From: Hyphomicrobiales bacterium
GTDB taxonomy: Bacteria; Pseudomonadota; Alphaproteobacteria; Rhizobiales; Rhizobiaceae
Direction: 5' to 3'
Assembly: GCA_011087745.1 (NCBI GenBank)
Contig: JAALLB010000018.1
Location: 1-13,488 of the forward strand
DNA length: 13,488 nucleotides
Shown: in pieces, positions 1 through 7,691 of the stretch
How the letters are laid out: each line of letters begins with the position of its first letter
Numbering within the stretch: the stretch's first letter is position 1
The notes under the pieces: model-generated
Database searches by the model: none
What the model was told of the DNA's origin: nothing
The model's input: only the letters and a program-made list of their open reading frames with translations
Made by a program: the position numbers and the translations under genes

Positions 1-2
1 AA

Positions 3-52
3 GCCTGAAACGTCAACCCCAAATAATCAGATTTTCAAGGACTCGGAGTATA
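3..52 (+). repeat. Left copy of a 50-base terminal inverted repeat
   Basis: This stretch is the exact reverse complement of positions 13439-13488; matching stops at base 53 on the left and 13438 on the right. Two further bases (1-2) lie outside it. Its inner edge is where the leftward oxidase gene loses family similarity: the residues encoded down to about position 53 read as expected (KSSAGYDL), whereas the repeat itself gives YSESLKI and a stop. The repeat is therefore foreign to that gene, either an inserted repeated element or an assembly join. Only its end is visible, so the kind of element cannot be named. Confidence 0.95.
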
Positions 53-654
53 GGTCATATCCGGCAGAGGATTTACGTGTGCGTACACCTGTTTTTACGG
101 CGCTTCCATCCGGCATAACAAAGGTCATGCAAATTACATTTTCCCGCATTGTGCCATACCTAACAGCATTCGTACCTGAAGCCCGTGTTGCAGCCATCCC
201 GCCTAAAGATGCATTGGCACCCGGATCAATTGGAAAAAAACCCTGTATCGCGCAAATACTCGTTCAAGGCTTCGCGGGTTACACCGGGCTGTACAACGCA
301 ATCAAGGTCCTCCGCATTGACCTTGAGCACCTCATTCATATCGTTAAGGTCGATGGAAACTCCTCCGGCAGGAGCGTTCACTCCCCCTTCAAGAGAAGTG
401 CCGGTTCCAAATGGGATAATCGGTACCTTGTATTCAGCACATACGTGCACAACTTGTTGAACATCTTCAGTCGATTTTGCAAAAACCACTGCATCCGGCA
501 GCTGCGACGGAATGTAGGTCATTGTGTGCGTATGTTGTTCAAGCAGCGCCTGTGAAGTTTTAAACTGCTCACCAAAACGCTGTTTCAAAACAGAAAGTGC
601 TGTTTCAATCCCCGATTCATTACGTTCGAGTGTTTCCAAATCTCTAAGAGCCAC
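53..654 (-). pseudogene. FAD-linked oxidase, D-lactate dehydrogenase (cytochrome) type, N-terminal part, frameshifted and truncated
   Basis: This is the N-terminal FAD-binding (PF01565-type) half of a GlcD/LDHD-family flavoprotein, which oxidises D-lactate or a similar 2-hydroxy acid and passes electrons to the respiratory chain. Visible family motifs are PFGTGTSLEGGV, DPGANASLGGMAATRASGTN, AVRYGTMRENV and RKSSAGYDL. The GTG at 654 is preferred over an ATG at 717: it follows a strong GGGAGGAG ribosome site (660-667) with a 5-base gap, and the protein then starts VALRDLETLERN. Reading breaks in a run of seven A (234-240 on the + strand), where the frame ends GFFSN-stop at 226. With six A the frame would continue FFPIDPGANASLGG and run intact to about position 53. 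There the inverted repeat begins and family similarity ends, before the GSEGTLG segment and the whole C-terminal FAD-oxidase domain. The frameshift may be a sequencing error; the truncation is a junction or contig edge. It is transcribed divergently from the CLC gene. Confidence 0.88.
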
Positions 655-659
655 GGTTT

Positions 660-667
660 CTCCTCCC
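660..667 (-). promoter_or_regulatory. Strong ribosome binding site of the FAD-linked oxidase
   Basis: Read on the minus strand this is GGGAGGAG, five bases before a GTG codon at 654. It decides the start in favour of that GTG over the in-frame ATG 21 codons upstream, which lacks such a site and would add a leader atypical of the family. Confidence 0.7.
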
Positions 668-801
668 GTATTGGCTAATTGCCCCCTATTGATAAAGAAC
701 ACGGCCACCAGTTGCAATTAAGAATAACGGAAATTTGTGTTTCCCTTGCGTAGACTCAAAGCTTGTGAAAGGGTTGAAAAAAACAAACCCGGTCGGGGAA
801 A

Positions 802-2445
802 ATGCCGGAAATTTTAAAAAACTTACCATCGCTGATCTATAAATGGATTGAACCGAACTTATCGAGCTTCAACGCAGACAGGCAATTGCCTGTTTGGTTT
901 GCCGCATTGGTTATCGGAAGTGCTGTTTCAATTGCTGCAATTATTTTCCGTGAAGCTATTGGGCTTGTTCAGTGGACTTGGCTGTATGATCGAACAGAAA
1001 ATGTAGTAACCGCCGCCATTGATACCCCATGGTACATAATATTGTTTGCACCTGTAATTGGTGGAGCAATCGTTGGTTGGATCCTCATAAATTTTCTGCC
1101 TTTGAGACGTACAGGTGGAATTCCGGATGTAATTGAAGCACGAGCTATTGATGGCCGCGATATTGATATGAAGTCAGCGCTAATATCCGCGGGCACCACC
1201 GCTGTTTCCCTTGGTGCCGGTGCAAGTGCTGGCCGCGAAGGCCCAATGGTGCATTTGGCAGCCGCCATTGCAACATGGTTTGCAAAAATCATGAATGTAC
1301 CGCGAGGCTCACAGAATACCCTTCTGGCTAGTGGAACCGCGGCGGCTGTTTCCGCATCATTTAATGCTCCCATAGCAGGTGTGCTTTTTGCCCATGAAAT
1401 AGTTCTTGGACATTATTCAAGGCGTTCATTTGTACCAATTGTAATTGCAGCGGTTAGTGGCACAATTTTCTCCAGACTGTGGTTTGGTGATATCGCGGCC
1501 TTTGAAATTCCAGATTACCAAATTACATCCTATTGGGAGTTTCCAGCCTTTGCAGTTCTGGGTTTGGTCTGTGCACTGGTTTCAGTTATTTTCCAATTCG
1601 CACTGGTGGGCACAGACTACGTAGCAAGAAACATCAACATCAGTTTATTTTGGAGACCGGTTGCGGGTGGCTTTCTTATTGGTGCTATAGCACTTTTCTT
1701 TCCAGAAATTTTGGGCGTCGGCTATGAAGCAACTGATATGGCGCTAAAAAACCAATTGGGCCTGCAATTATTGCTTGCCCTGCTCGTAGCAAAAACAGCA
1801 GCAACGGCAATTACAATTGCATCACGGTTTGGCGGAGGCGTTTTTTCTCCCGCACTATATCTATGTGCGATGACAGGTGGTGCTTTTGGCTTAATGGCTT
1901 CATCAGTATTCTCCGAGCTCGCTTCTAGTCATGGCCTTTATGCAATTCTCGGCATGGGAGCGGTTGCAGCTGCAGTACTTGGCGCACCCTTTTCAACAAC
2001 GATGATCGTTTTTGAACTCACAGGTGGCTATACCCTATCCATTGCCCTCCTTTTGGCGGTTTCTATTGCAACAGGCATAAACCAGGCAATTCATGGCCAC
2101 TCATTATTTGAATGGCAATTGGAGATGCGCGGATTATTCTTCCGGGACGGCCCACATAAATATGTCATGCGTTCCAACAAGGTGAAGGATTTTATGACAC
2201 TTCTCGAACAAGATGCTGAACCAGTCCACCTTGAAAAACAGGGTGACGAAGAACCAGTATTCTTGCAAGAAAATGACAGCCTGGAAAAAGCGCTACGGAT
2301 GTTTGATGATAGCGGCTTGCCTGATTTACCGGTGGTTGATGTAAAAAGTGACAACATCATCATTGGTCATGCGACGCAAATTCGAGCCTTGTCGCATTTC
2401 AATAAGGCATTGGTTGCCGCGAGCGAAGAAGAACACAGAGGCTAA
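802..2445 (+). CDS. CLC-family chloride/proton antiporter with C-terminal CBS region
   Basis: A 547-residue inner-membrane CLC protein that probably exchanges chloride (or another anion) for protons. CLC signatures are in order: TGGIP (104-108, the GSGIP filter position), GREGP (144-148, with gating glutamate E146), FNAPIAGVLFAHE (187-199, with E199 at the internal proton-glutamate position), GGGVFSP (344-350), and ELTGGY (405-410, with Y410 at the anion-coordinating tyrosine). Both glutamates being present argues for an antiporter rather than a channel. The tail (about 455-547) holds one recognisable CBS domain (about 485-540) and at most a remnant of a first (VKDFM at 461), while CBS domains usually come as pairs. 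The serine of GSGIP is replaced by glycine, which may affect anion preference. ATG 802 is the first start after an in-frame stop at 775 and is preceded by GGGG. It is divergent from the broken oxidase, and its partners are unknown. Confidence 0.93.
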   Translation: MPEILKNLPSLIYKWIEPNLSSFNADRQLPVWFAALVIGSAVSIAAIIFREAIGLVQWTWLYDRTENVVTAAIDTPWYIILFAPVIGGAIVGWILINFLPLRRTGGIPDVIEARAIDGRDIDMKSALISAGTTAVSLGAGASAGREGPMVHLAAAIATWFAKIMNVPRGSQNTLLASGTAAAVSASFNAPIAGVLFAHEIVLGHYSRRSFVPIVIAAVSGTIFSRLWFGDIAAFEIPDYQITSYWEFPAFAVLGLVCALVSVIFQFALVGTDYVARNINISLFWRPVAGGFLIGAIALFFPEILGVGYEATDMALKNQLGLQLLLALLVAKTAATAITIASRFGGGVFSPALYLCAMTGGAFGLMASSVFSELASSHGLYAILGMGAVAAAVLGAPFSTTMIVFELTGGYTLSIALLLAVSIATGINQAIHGHSLFEWQLEMRGLFFRDGPHKYVMRSNKVKDFMTLLEQDAEPVHLEKQGDEEPVFLQENDSLEKALRMFDDSGLPDLPVVDVKSDNIIIGHATQIRALSHFNKALVAASEEEHRG

Positions 2446-2527
2446 GTCCCTCATACCAAATTTTCATTATGCATCTGGCATTTTTGTCGATTGACAGTTT
2501 CCCGTTTGTCGGGCCCAATGTTGAAAG

Positions 2528-2539
2528 GAGCTCGAGCTC
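2528..2539. promoter_or_regulatory. Perfect 12-base palindrome upstream of the aminotransferase
   Basis: GAGCTCGAGCTC is a perfect palindrome in the 130-base gap between the CLC gene and the aminotransferase, 36 bases before the aminotransferase ATG. It is flanked by TTGA (2521-2524) and TCAA (2540-2543), which could extend the pairing with a three-base bulge. A TTGACA at 2491-2496 might be a -35 box, but no clear -10 follows. It could be an operator or an RNA stem-loop in the leader; it could also be chance, since GAGCTC repeats are self-complementary. Confidence 0.3.
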
Positions 2540-2575
2540 TCAACAAACTTCAAATTCAAATTTCAGGTCAACCTC

Positions 2576-3766
2576 ATGTCTTTAAATTTCGGCCGTCCCC
2601 AGTTATCAATTCCTGGTCCATCGATCATTCCAGAACGCGTATTAAACGCAATGCACAGACCTTCTCCAAACATCTATGAGGGGCCATTGATAGATATGGT
2701 GGATACACTTTATCCGGATTTGCAGTCAGTTGCGAGGACCAAGCACACTGTCGCAATATACATTGCAAATGGTCACGGTGCCTGGGAAGCTGCTCTAAAA
2801 AACACACTCAAATCAGGTGACAGGGTTCTGGTTCTTGGCACCGGCAGGTTTCCGATCAATTGGGGAGCAATGGCGCACAGCCACGGAATAGACACCCAAG
2901 TGATAGATTTTGGCATGCAGGATGATGTTTGTCAGAACAAGGTTGCAGACGCATTAAAAAATGACTCTAATGGTGAAATAAAAGCTGTTCTAGCTGTTCA
3001 AACTGACACAGCGTCTTCCGTAAAAAATGACATCCTCGCAATCAGAAAAACCATCGATGAAACAGGCCATGATGCACTCTTCATGGTCGATTGTATCGCT
3101 TCTTTGGCGTGTGATGAATATCATATGGATGCTTGGGGAGCTGATGTTACGGTAGCTGCTTGCCAAAAAGGTCTTATGACCCCAGCCGGTATTGCTTTTG
3201 TATATTTCAACGAGAAAGCTGCTCAAGCAAGAAAGCGGGTTCAACCTGGTGAATATTGGGATTGGGTTCTTCGCACTCAGCCCTATATTTTTTACCGACA
3301 ATTTGATGGTACAGCACCCACTCACCACCTATTTGGATTGAGAGAAGCGCTAGATATGCTGGTACATGAAGAAGGCATCAAAAATGCATGGAAACGACAC
3401 ACCACCATTGCAAATGCCATATGGGCAGCGATTGATTGTTGGGGCAGCAAAGGTTCGCTAAAACACAACATCATCGACAAAGCAAAGCGTTCAAATGCAG
3501 TATCAACCCTTGCAACAGGTGCTGGGAACGCCACTCAATTGAGAAATTGGTGCCAGAAAAACGCCGGCTTAACACTTGGCATTCCACTTGGTTTTGAAGG
3601 AGATGATTTCGATAGCCATTTTCGCATTGGCCACATGGGACACCTGAACCCACCTATGGTTATGGGTACTTTAGGCACAATAGAAACGGCATTAAAAGCT
3701 CTGGACATCCCTCATGGCGAGGGTGCACTTTCAGCAGCAACCCAAGTTCTGGCAAACCACAGTTAG
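2576..3766 (+). CDS. Class V PLP aminotransferase, serine/alanine-glyoxylate type
   Basis: A 396-residue cytosolic fold-type I PLP enzyme resembling serine-glyoxylate and alanine-glyoxylate aminotransferases, which move an amino group from serine or alanine to glyoxylate to give glycine (glyoxylate/photorespiration-like and serine-cycle metabolism). Visible features are the N-terminal IPGPSIIPERVLNAMHRPSP (12-31), a small-residue segment ANGHGAWEAAL (64-74) at the PLP phosphate site, MVDCIAS (170-176) with D172 contacting the PLP ring nitrogen, AACQKGLMTPAG (194-205) with K198 as the Schiff-base lysine, and a C-terminal FRIGHMG typical of the family. The length is normal and no key residue is missing. 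ATG 2576 has a weak AGGT about 8 bases upstream. The stop lies two bases from the stop of the convergent GGDEF/EAL gene. The exact amino donor cannot be decided from sequence. No serine-cycle partner genes are in the window. Confidence 0.88.
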   Translation: MSLNFGRPQLSIPGPSIIPERVLNAMHRPSPNIYEGPLIDMVDTLYPDLQSVARTKHTVAIYIANGHGAWEAALKNTLKSGDRVLVLGTGRFPINWGAMAHSHGIDTQVIDFGMQDDVCQNKVADALKNDSNGEIKAVLAVQTDTASSVKNDILAIRKTIDETGHDALFMVDCIASLACDEYHMDAWGADVTVAACQKGLMTPAGIAFVYFNEKAAQARKRVQPGEYWDWVLRTQPYIFYRQFDGTAPTHHLFGLREALDMLVHEEGIKNAWKRHTTIANAIWAAIDCWGSKGSLKHNIIDKAKRSNAVSTLATGAGNATQLRNWCQKNAGLTLGIPLGFEGDDFDSHFRIGHMGHLNPPMVMGTLGTIETALKALDIPHGEGALSAATQVLANHS

Positions 3767-3768
3767 GT

Positions 3769-5361
3769 TCATGCAACCTTATCCAGGTTTAATATTTCAA
3801 CCTGATAATTTTCGATAAAAGGTAAAACGTCTTCAGCTCTCAAAGCCTTGGCATACAAATAGCCCTGCCCGACTGAACATCCCAGTTCCTGTAGCGTTTC
3901 CCTGTTCGTGTCCAACTCAATACCTTCTGCAACGGTTGGTAAACCCAGACTCTTACCAAGAGCGATAATGTTGGTAACAATCGCTGCACTTTCAGGATTT
4001 GAAGCCATGTCCCGAATGAAGGATTGGTCAATCTTGATTTTATCAAATGGCAGAATTTTAAGGTGTGTTAGATTTGAAAACCCTGTACCAAAATCATCAA
4101 TGGAAATTTGGATACCGCACTTTTTCAATTTCGCCACTGCTTCGGATATTTCACCGACTTCTTCGATGAACGCATTTTCCGTAATTTCAATTTCTACACG
4201 ATCTGAAGAAACACCCGTTTCTTTCAAAATATCAAAAAACCCGTGCATTGTTGTTTCGCTGCGAAGTTCATTAGGTGAGATATTGAAAGCAAGTTTGATT
4301 TCTTCCGGCCAATTCACAGCTGCTTCACATGCTCTTCTCAACATCAAGAGCGTCAAATCACGCATTGCGCTAATATCTTCCGCTATATGAACAAATACAT
4401 CAGGAGCAATAAATCCCTGTGTCGGGTGTTCCCACCTGGCAAGAATTTCCAAACCTGCAACTGTGTTTGATTTCATATCGATAAATGGCTGAAAATATGG
4501 CGTAATTTGCCCTGAATGCAAAGCATCCAACAATTCACTTTCAACCAATGCACGTTGTTGTAGGGATTTTTCTAGATCCTCATCATACGTTGCAACAAAC
4601 TCATGGCTCTTATCACGGGAGCTATACAGCATGTAATCCAGACGCTGCAAAATTTCTTCTTCATCCCATTTATCAGAAGTATTTTTATTATTGGAAAGGT
4701 CAAGGAATCCCAAGTTTAGATGCGTGCTCATCGTTAGATCGTGGATGATTAAACCATGCTCAGAAAATGCCTTGATTTCGCTAAGCACCTGTTCAACACG
4801 CGAATTGCTTTCATCTGCATCTTCGGAATTTATGAGCAAATAAAAGCGACCTTTGTCAGAACGCGCGGCAAAATCATTCTCCCTGGAAAGATGGCGTATT
4901 TGTTCTCCATACATTCCTTCAATTTTCGCTGCAGTTTCTGCACCATGAACACTAGCAATGGAATCCAAGTTTCTAACTTCAAATGCAATGATTACATTTC
5001 TGGTCATGATTTGACTGGTACGAAGCTCCGCAAGCATCATCTTGAAACCAAGTCTGTTGGAAAGCCCGGTGTGCTTGTCGATAAAATCCTGCTGCTTTAA
5101 AAACTTTTCAAGGGTTTCACGGGCAATGCTTTCTTTCCGCCCTCTTATACGCTGCGAGATGCTATAAGCAGCCAAGCCAACAAACCCCACGCCTGCCAGA
5201 TTCATCGTATATTGGCGTAACCCGGGAAATTGCACCACCAATTCATTGCTGATCCAGTTAAGAAGTCCGAAGCTTCTGTCCATCCAAAAGAAAAACGCCA
5301 TAATTCCAGCAATGCTGGCAATCTCGACTAGTTTTTTATTATCCAAAAATTTTGCAAACAT
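3769..5361 (-). CDS. Membrane-anchored GGDEF/EAL protein, probable c-di-GMP phosphodiesterase
   Basis: A 530-residue protein. Two hydrophobic segments (about 11-35 and 53-68) tether it to the inner membrane, followed by a charged linker. The GGDEF-like domain starts near KHTGLSNRLGF (96-106), but the signature position reads SDKGR (168-172), so it should not make c-di-GMP; it may still be regulatory. The EAL domain (about 275-515) keeps the catalytic set: E305 (in EIL instead of EAL), N360 (FNIS), E392 (EITEN), D422-D423 (IDDFGTGFSN), K443, E479 (AEGIE) and Q499 (GQGY). It is therefore expected to hydrolyse c-di-GMP to pGpG. No PAS, GAF or other sensory domain is visible, so any signal would come through the short membrane region or the dead GGDEF half. 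ATG 5361 has no strong ribosome site. It is a single gene, convergent with the aminotransferase two bases away. The target process (motility or biofilm) is unknown. Confidence 0.9.
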   Translation of the reverse strand: MFAKFLDNKKLVEIASIAGIMAFFFWMDRSFGLLNWISNELVVQFPGLRQYTMNLAGVGFVGLAAYSISQRIRGRKESIARETLEKFLKQQDFIDKHTGLSNRLGFKMMLAELRTSQIMTRNVIIAFEVRNLDSIASVHGAETAAKIEGMYGEQIRHLSRENDFAARSDKGRFYLLINSEDADESNSRVEQVLSEIKAFSEHGLIIHDLTMSTHLNLGFLDLSNNKNTSDKWDEEEILQRLDYMLYSSRDKSHEFVATYDEDLEKSLQQRALVESELLDALHSGQITPYFQPFIDMKSNTVAGLEILARWEHPTQGFIAPDVFVHIAEDISAMRDLTLLMLRRACEAAVNWPEEIKLAFNISPNELRSETTMHGFFDILKETGVSSDRVEIEITENAFIEEVGEISEAVAKLKKCGIQISIDDFGTGFSNLTHLKILPFDKIKIDQSFIRDMASNPESAAIVTNIIALGKSLGLPTVAEGIELDTNRETLQELGCSVGQGYLYAKALRAEDVLPFIENYQVEILNLDKVA

Positions 5362-5547
5362 TACGTCTATCTAGTCCCGAATAGATATCTTCGAAAATTT
5401 TAATCCCGAGCTACGTTTAGCAAACTTAGCCTAAAAACCGATTAATAATGCCTAGTTTTCAAAGCATTCAGCTCAAAAACAGTTTATTGGTTTACAAAAA
5501 GTTTACTTAGCAGTTTCGATTTTAATGATGCCTTCGCGTAATAGTTT

Positions 5548-6300
5548 TTAAAAACCAATGCGTCCAAAACTAGGGAGTTTGATAGCTGGATTCAAAAAAT
5601 CAACTCCAGCTGTTAAGCCAATGAAATGTAACTCAAATCCGCTACGCCTGCCCATCGCAAATCCCACAATTCCCTTATAATTCACCTGTAGATTCCTCCA
5701 ATCTGGATCCACATTGAAATATCGCCCACCTGACAAGAAATCACGACCCACCGCATTGGAAGGCGGAGCAATTCCTATTTCAGGCACTTCATTCAGAACA
5801 TGCGCAACAAAGGAGTTAGAGTTCGGCCCAGGCCACAAAATATAATTACCGCGTTGGCTATGGGGATAATTTCTAATGGCATTGTTGATCTTGGGGATAA
5901 TATGTTTTGCGTGGTCTCCACGAATAACTTTTACGATTTGGGGGTCATTGGAATACCAACGTGCATCTGGTGCATAGGCGTTTCTGCGCAAAGGTTTGCC
6001 CCAGCCAACAACTTCATATCGATTGTATTGAGCAGCGCCTACTTCCTTCGTCACAATCCAGGTGTGAACTGCAAAACCACCTTTCCAACGACCGGTTTTT
6101 GCTGCCATAACATAAACAACAGCGCCAGTTTCATTGACAACCGAAGGAAAAATACCGGCGCTAGTCCAGTCAGCGGTGTTCCAGCTTGGCGCATGATTGC
6201 CTCGCAATTGCCATGCGGCCTGAGAAGTAAGCGCTGGCAAAATGAACAGAACAAGCACAAAGAAAAAAAGCTTGCGAAAAAGTTTGCGAAACGTAGTCAT
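5548..6300 (-). CDS. DUF3750 family secreted protein
   Basis: A 250-residue protein of unknown function recognised as DUF3750. It starts MTTFRKLFRK followed by a hydrophobic stretch (about 11-25) and TSQA-AW, which fits a Sec signal peptide cleaved near residue 28, so it is probably periplasmic. Family-like landmarks are GGFAVHTWIV (74-83), RYEVVGWG (94-101), WPGPNSNSFVAHVLN (146-160) and a late GFAMGRRSGFELHFIGL segment. The HTW and GPNSN motifs are the most conserved-looking parts and may mark an active site, but no activity is established and none is claimed. An in-frame ATG at 6381 would add 27 polar residues before the signal peptide and is less likely; neither start has a strong ribosome site. 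It is divergent from the class II aldolase gene across 152 bases. The 186-base gap to the GGDEF/EAL gene on its left holds no gene and no clear terminator. Confidence 0.8.
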   Translation of the reverse strand: MTTFRKLFRKLFFFVLVLFILPALTSQAAWQLRGNHAPSWNTADWTSAGIFPSVVNETGAVVYVMAAKTGRWKGGFAVHTWIVTKEVGAAQYNRYEVVGWGKPLRRNAYAPDARWYSNDPQIVKVIRGDHAKHIIPKINNAIRNYPHSQRGNYILWPGPNSNSFVAHVLNEVPEIGIAPPSNAVGRDFLSGGRYFNVDPDWRNLQVNYKGIVGFAMGRRSGFELHFIGLTAGVDFLNPAIKLPSFGRIGF

Positions 6301-6440
6301 ATTATCCCAATACCCGACTTTCAAGAAAGATGAAGTAAACAAATGGCGAGCATTGGACAAATTTGTGCAGGATTTATGCAAAAGTTTTCTCTTGTCGCAA
6401 GATTAATTCCATGACAATTTCAATATCAAATATTGCATCC

Positions 6441-6445
6441 AGGAG
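6441..6445 (+). promoter_or_regulatory. Ribosome binding site of the class II aldolase gene
   Basis: AGGAG lies seven bases before ATG 6453 and decides the start over two upstream in-frame candidates. An ATG at 6448 is out of frame and too close to be used. Confidence 0.65.
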
Positions 6446-6452
6446 AAATGCC

Positions 6453-7220
6453 ATGTCCGTAGAACCGCTTCACAAAGATAACCTGTCCAACATGCCATAT
6501 TATGAAGAGCGAGTTGACCTTACAGCAGCTTTTCGCTGGACTGCGCGCCTCAACATGCATGAAGCTGTTGCAAACCATTTTTCTCTTTCTGTAAATGATG
6601 ATGGCACTCAATTTCTGATCAATCCAAATCAACGTCATTTTTCACTGATTAAGGCATCAGACATTTTATTGCTGGATGCCAATGATCCTTCAACAATGGA
6701 CAGACCTGATGCACCAGATGAAACAGCTTGGGGCCTTCATGGCTCAGTTCATCGTCATTGCAAGCATGCGCGTTGTGTTCTGCATGTACATTCAATTCAC
6801 GCGACGGTTCTTGCCAGTCTTGCAGATTCTGTAATCAAGCCAATCGATCAAAACTGCGCCATTTTCCATAATCGTCACGTGGTAGATGAAAATTATGGCG
6901 GCCTTGCTTTTGAAGAAGAAGGAAAACGTTGCGCCCAATTGTTTGCCGACCCAAAAATTCAGGTAATGGTTATGGGTAATCACGGAGTCATGGTCATCGG
7001 CGACACAGTCGGCGAAGCTTTTAATCGTCTTTATTATTTTGAGCGCGCTGCAGAAACCTACATCAAGGCTCTCTGGACCGGACAACCCTTGCGTGTCTTG
7101 TCAGATGAAATTGCCGAAAAGACAGCTCAAGAGATTGAAGATTATGATGATCAATCCGGCCATCATTTTTCTGATCTTAAAGAAATTCTTGATCGTGATG
7201 AGCCCGACTACAAACTATAG
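6453..7220 (+). CDS. Class II aldolase/adducin family protein
   Basis: A 255-residue metal-dependent enzyme of the class II aldolase/adducin fold (COG0235-like), cytosolic. The zinc ligands are visible as H111 and H113 in CVLHVHSIHATVLAS and H177 in GNHGVMVIG; E90 in DETAWGLH sits where the catalytic acid of fuculose-phosphate aldolase lies. The family includes sugar-phosphate aldolases, ribulose-phosphate epimerases and decarboxylases. Nothing here fixes the substrate, and the phosphate-binding residues of the sugar aldolases are not obvious, so this may belong to the uncharacterised adducin-like branch. ATG 6453 is chosen because AGGAG (6441-6445) precedes it by seven bases; upstream in-frame starts (TTG 6363, ATG 6411) lack such a site. 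It ends six bases before the stop of the convergent marR gene. No sugar transporter or kinase lies beside it. Confidence 0.85.
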   Translation: MSVEPLHKDNLSNMPYYEERVDLTAAFRWTARLNMHEAVANHFSLSVNDDGTQFLINPNQRHFSLIKASDILLLDANDPSTMDRPDAPDETAWGLHGSVHRHCKHARCVLHVHSIHATVLASLADSVIKPIDQNCAIFHNRHVVDENYGGLAFEEEGKRCAQLFADPKIQVMVMGNHGVMVIGDTVGEAFNRLYYFERAAETYIKALWTGQPLRVLSDEIAEKTAQEIEDYDDQSGHHFSDLKEILDRDEPDYKL

Positions 7221-7226
7221 TTCTTT

Positions 7227-7691
7227 TTAGGGGCGGTTTTCATCCAGCCAGATGCGAAGTATTTCAAGGCCCGGCAGTTGCGCTGCAATTTCATCAGGCG
7301 AAAACGCACTGGAAAAATCAGAAAAATGGCTTGCAAGAGCCACCTGCGCATCGTGATGCGCTTCCCTGCCCTTTTTTGACATTGAGACTATCTTTGAACG
7401 CTTGTCTTTTTCATGAGGAACAATTTCAACAAACCCCTTGCTCTCAAGTTGTTTGAGCGTATTGGTCATGGCGCCCTTGGTAACCTGAAATGCATTGGCA
7501 AGTTCAAGCGGCGGCTTTGGTGGAAGGCCGCGAGAAAAATGATTAAGAACAGAAAATTGGGACATTGTCAGGCCGTGCGGCATAACGCGTTCCGCACGGT
7601 TTGAAGACAATTGATTGATTATTCCAATCTCATTAAAGAGGCGGAAATATACTTCAGCCGCGGGCGGCGAATTTTTCCCATCATCTTTCAT
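7227..7691 (-). CDS. MarR-family transcriptional regulator
   Basis: A 154-residue dimeric winged-helix DNA-binding protein. The helix-turn-helix covers about 43-86 (LTMSQFSVLNHF, then PLELANAFQVTKGAMTNTLKQLESKG as the recognition region), and the wing is about 90-104 (IVPHEKDKRSKIVSMS) with the basic DKR typical of MarR. There is no cysteine, so thiol-based redox sensing of the OhrR kind is unlikely; a small-molecule ligand is more probable. It is the second gene of an operon: the stop TAA of the nitroreductase and this ATG share a base (TAATG), which indicates translational coupling. Likely targets are the two dyads at 8882-8916 upstream of its own operon, giving autorepression. An effect on the divergent choline sulfatase gene is possible but unproven. 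Confidence 0.92.
   Translation of the reverse strand: MKDDGKNSPPAAEVYFRLFNEIGIINQLSSNRAERVMPHGLTMSQFSVLNHFSRGLPPKPPLELANAFQVTKGAMTNTLKQLESKGFVEIVPHEKDKRSKIVSMSKKGREAHHDAQVALASHFSDFSSAFSPDEIAAQLPGLEILRIWLDENRP

Noticed and set aside
79..555. 158-codon open frame on the + strand over the oxidase gene
   Set aside because: It is antisense to a region with clear FAD-oxidase motifs and its own translation shows no protein family character.
2491..2679. 62-codon + strand frame beginning before the aminotransferase
   Set aside because: It has no ribosome site and overlaps the aminotransferase start in another frame; its sequence is not family-like.
3765..3779. AGGTT-catgc-AACCT inverted repeat at the two-base gap between convergent stops
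   Set aside because: Arms of only five bases, no T run on either strand; too weak to call a bidirectional terminator.
5362..5547. 186-base gap between the GGDEF/EAL and DUF3750 genes searched for a small RNA or riboswitch
   Set aside because: AT-rich, no stable stem, no recognisable aptamer core and no convincing promoter pair.
6421..6435. CAATAT-caa-ATATTG dyad just before the aldolase ribosome site
   Set aside because: Six-base AT-rich arms are expected by chance in this composition, and no regulator gene is paired with it.
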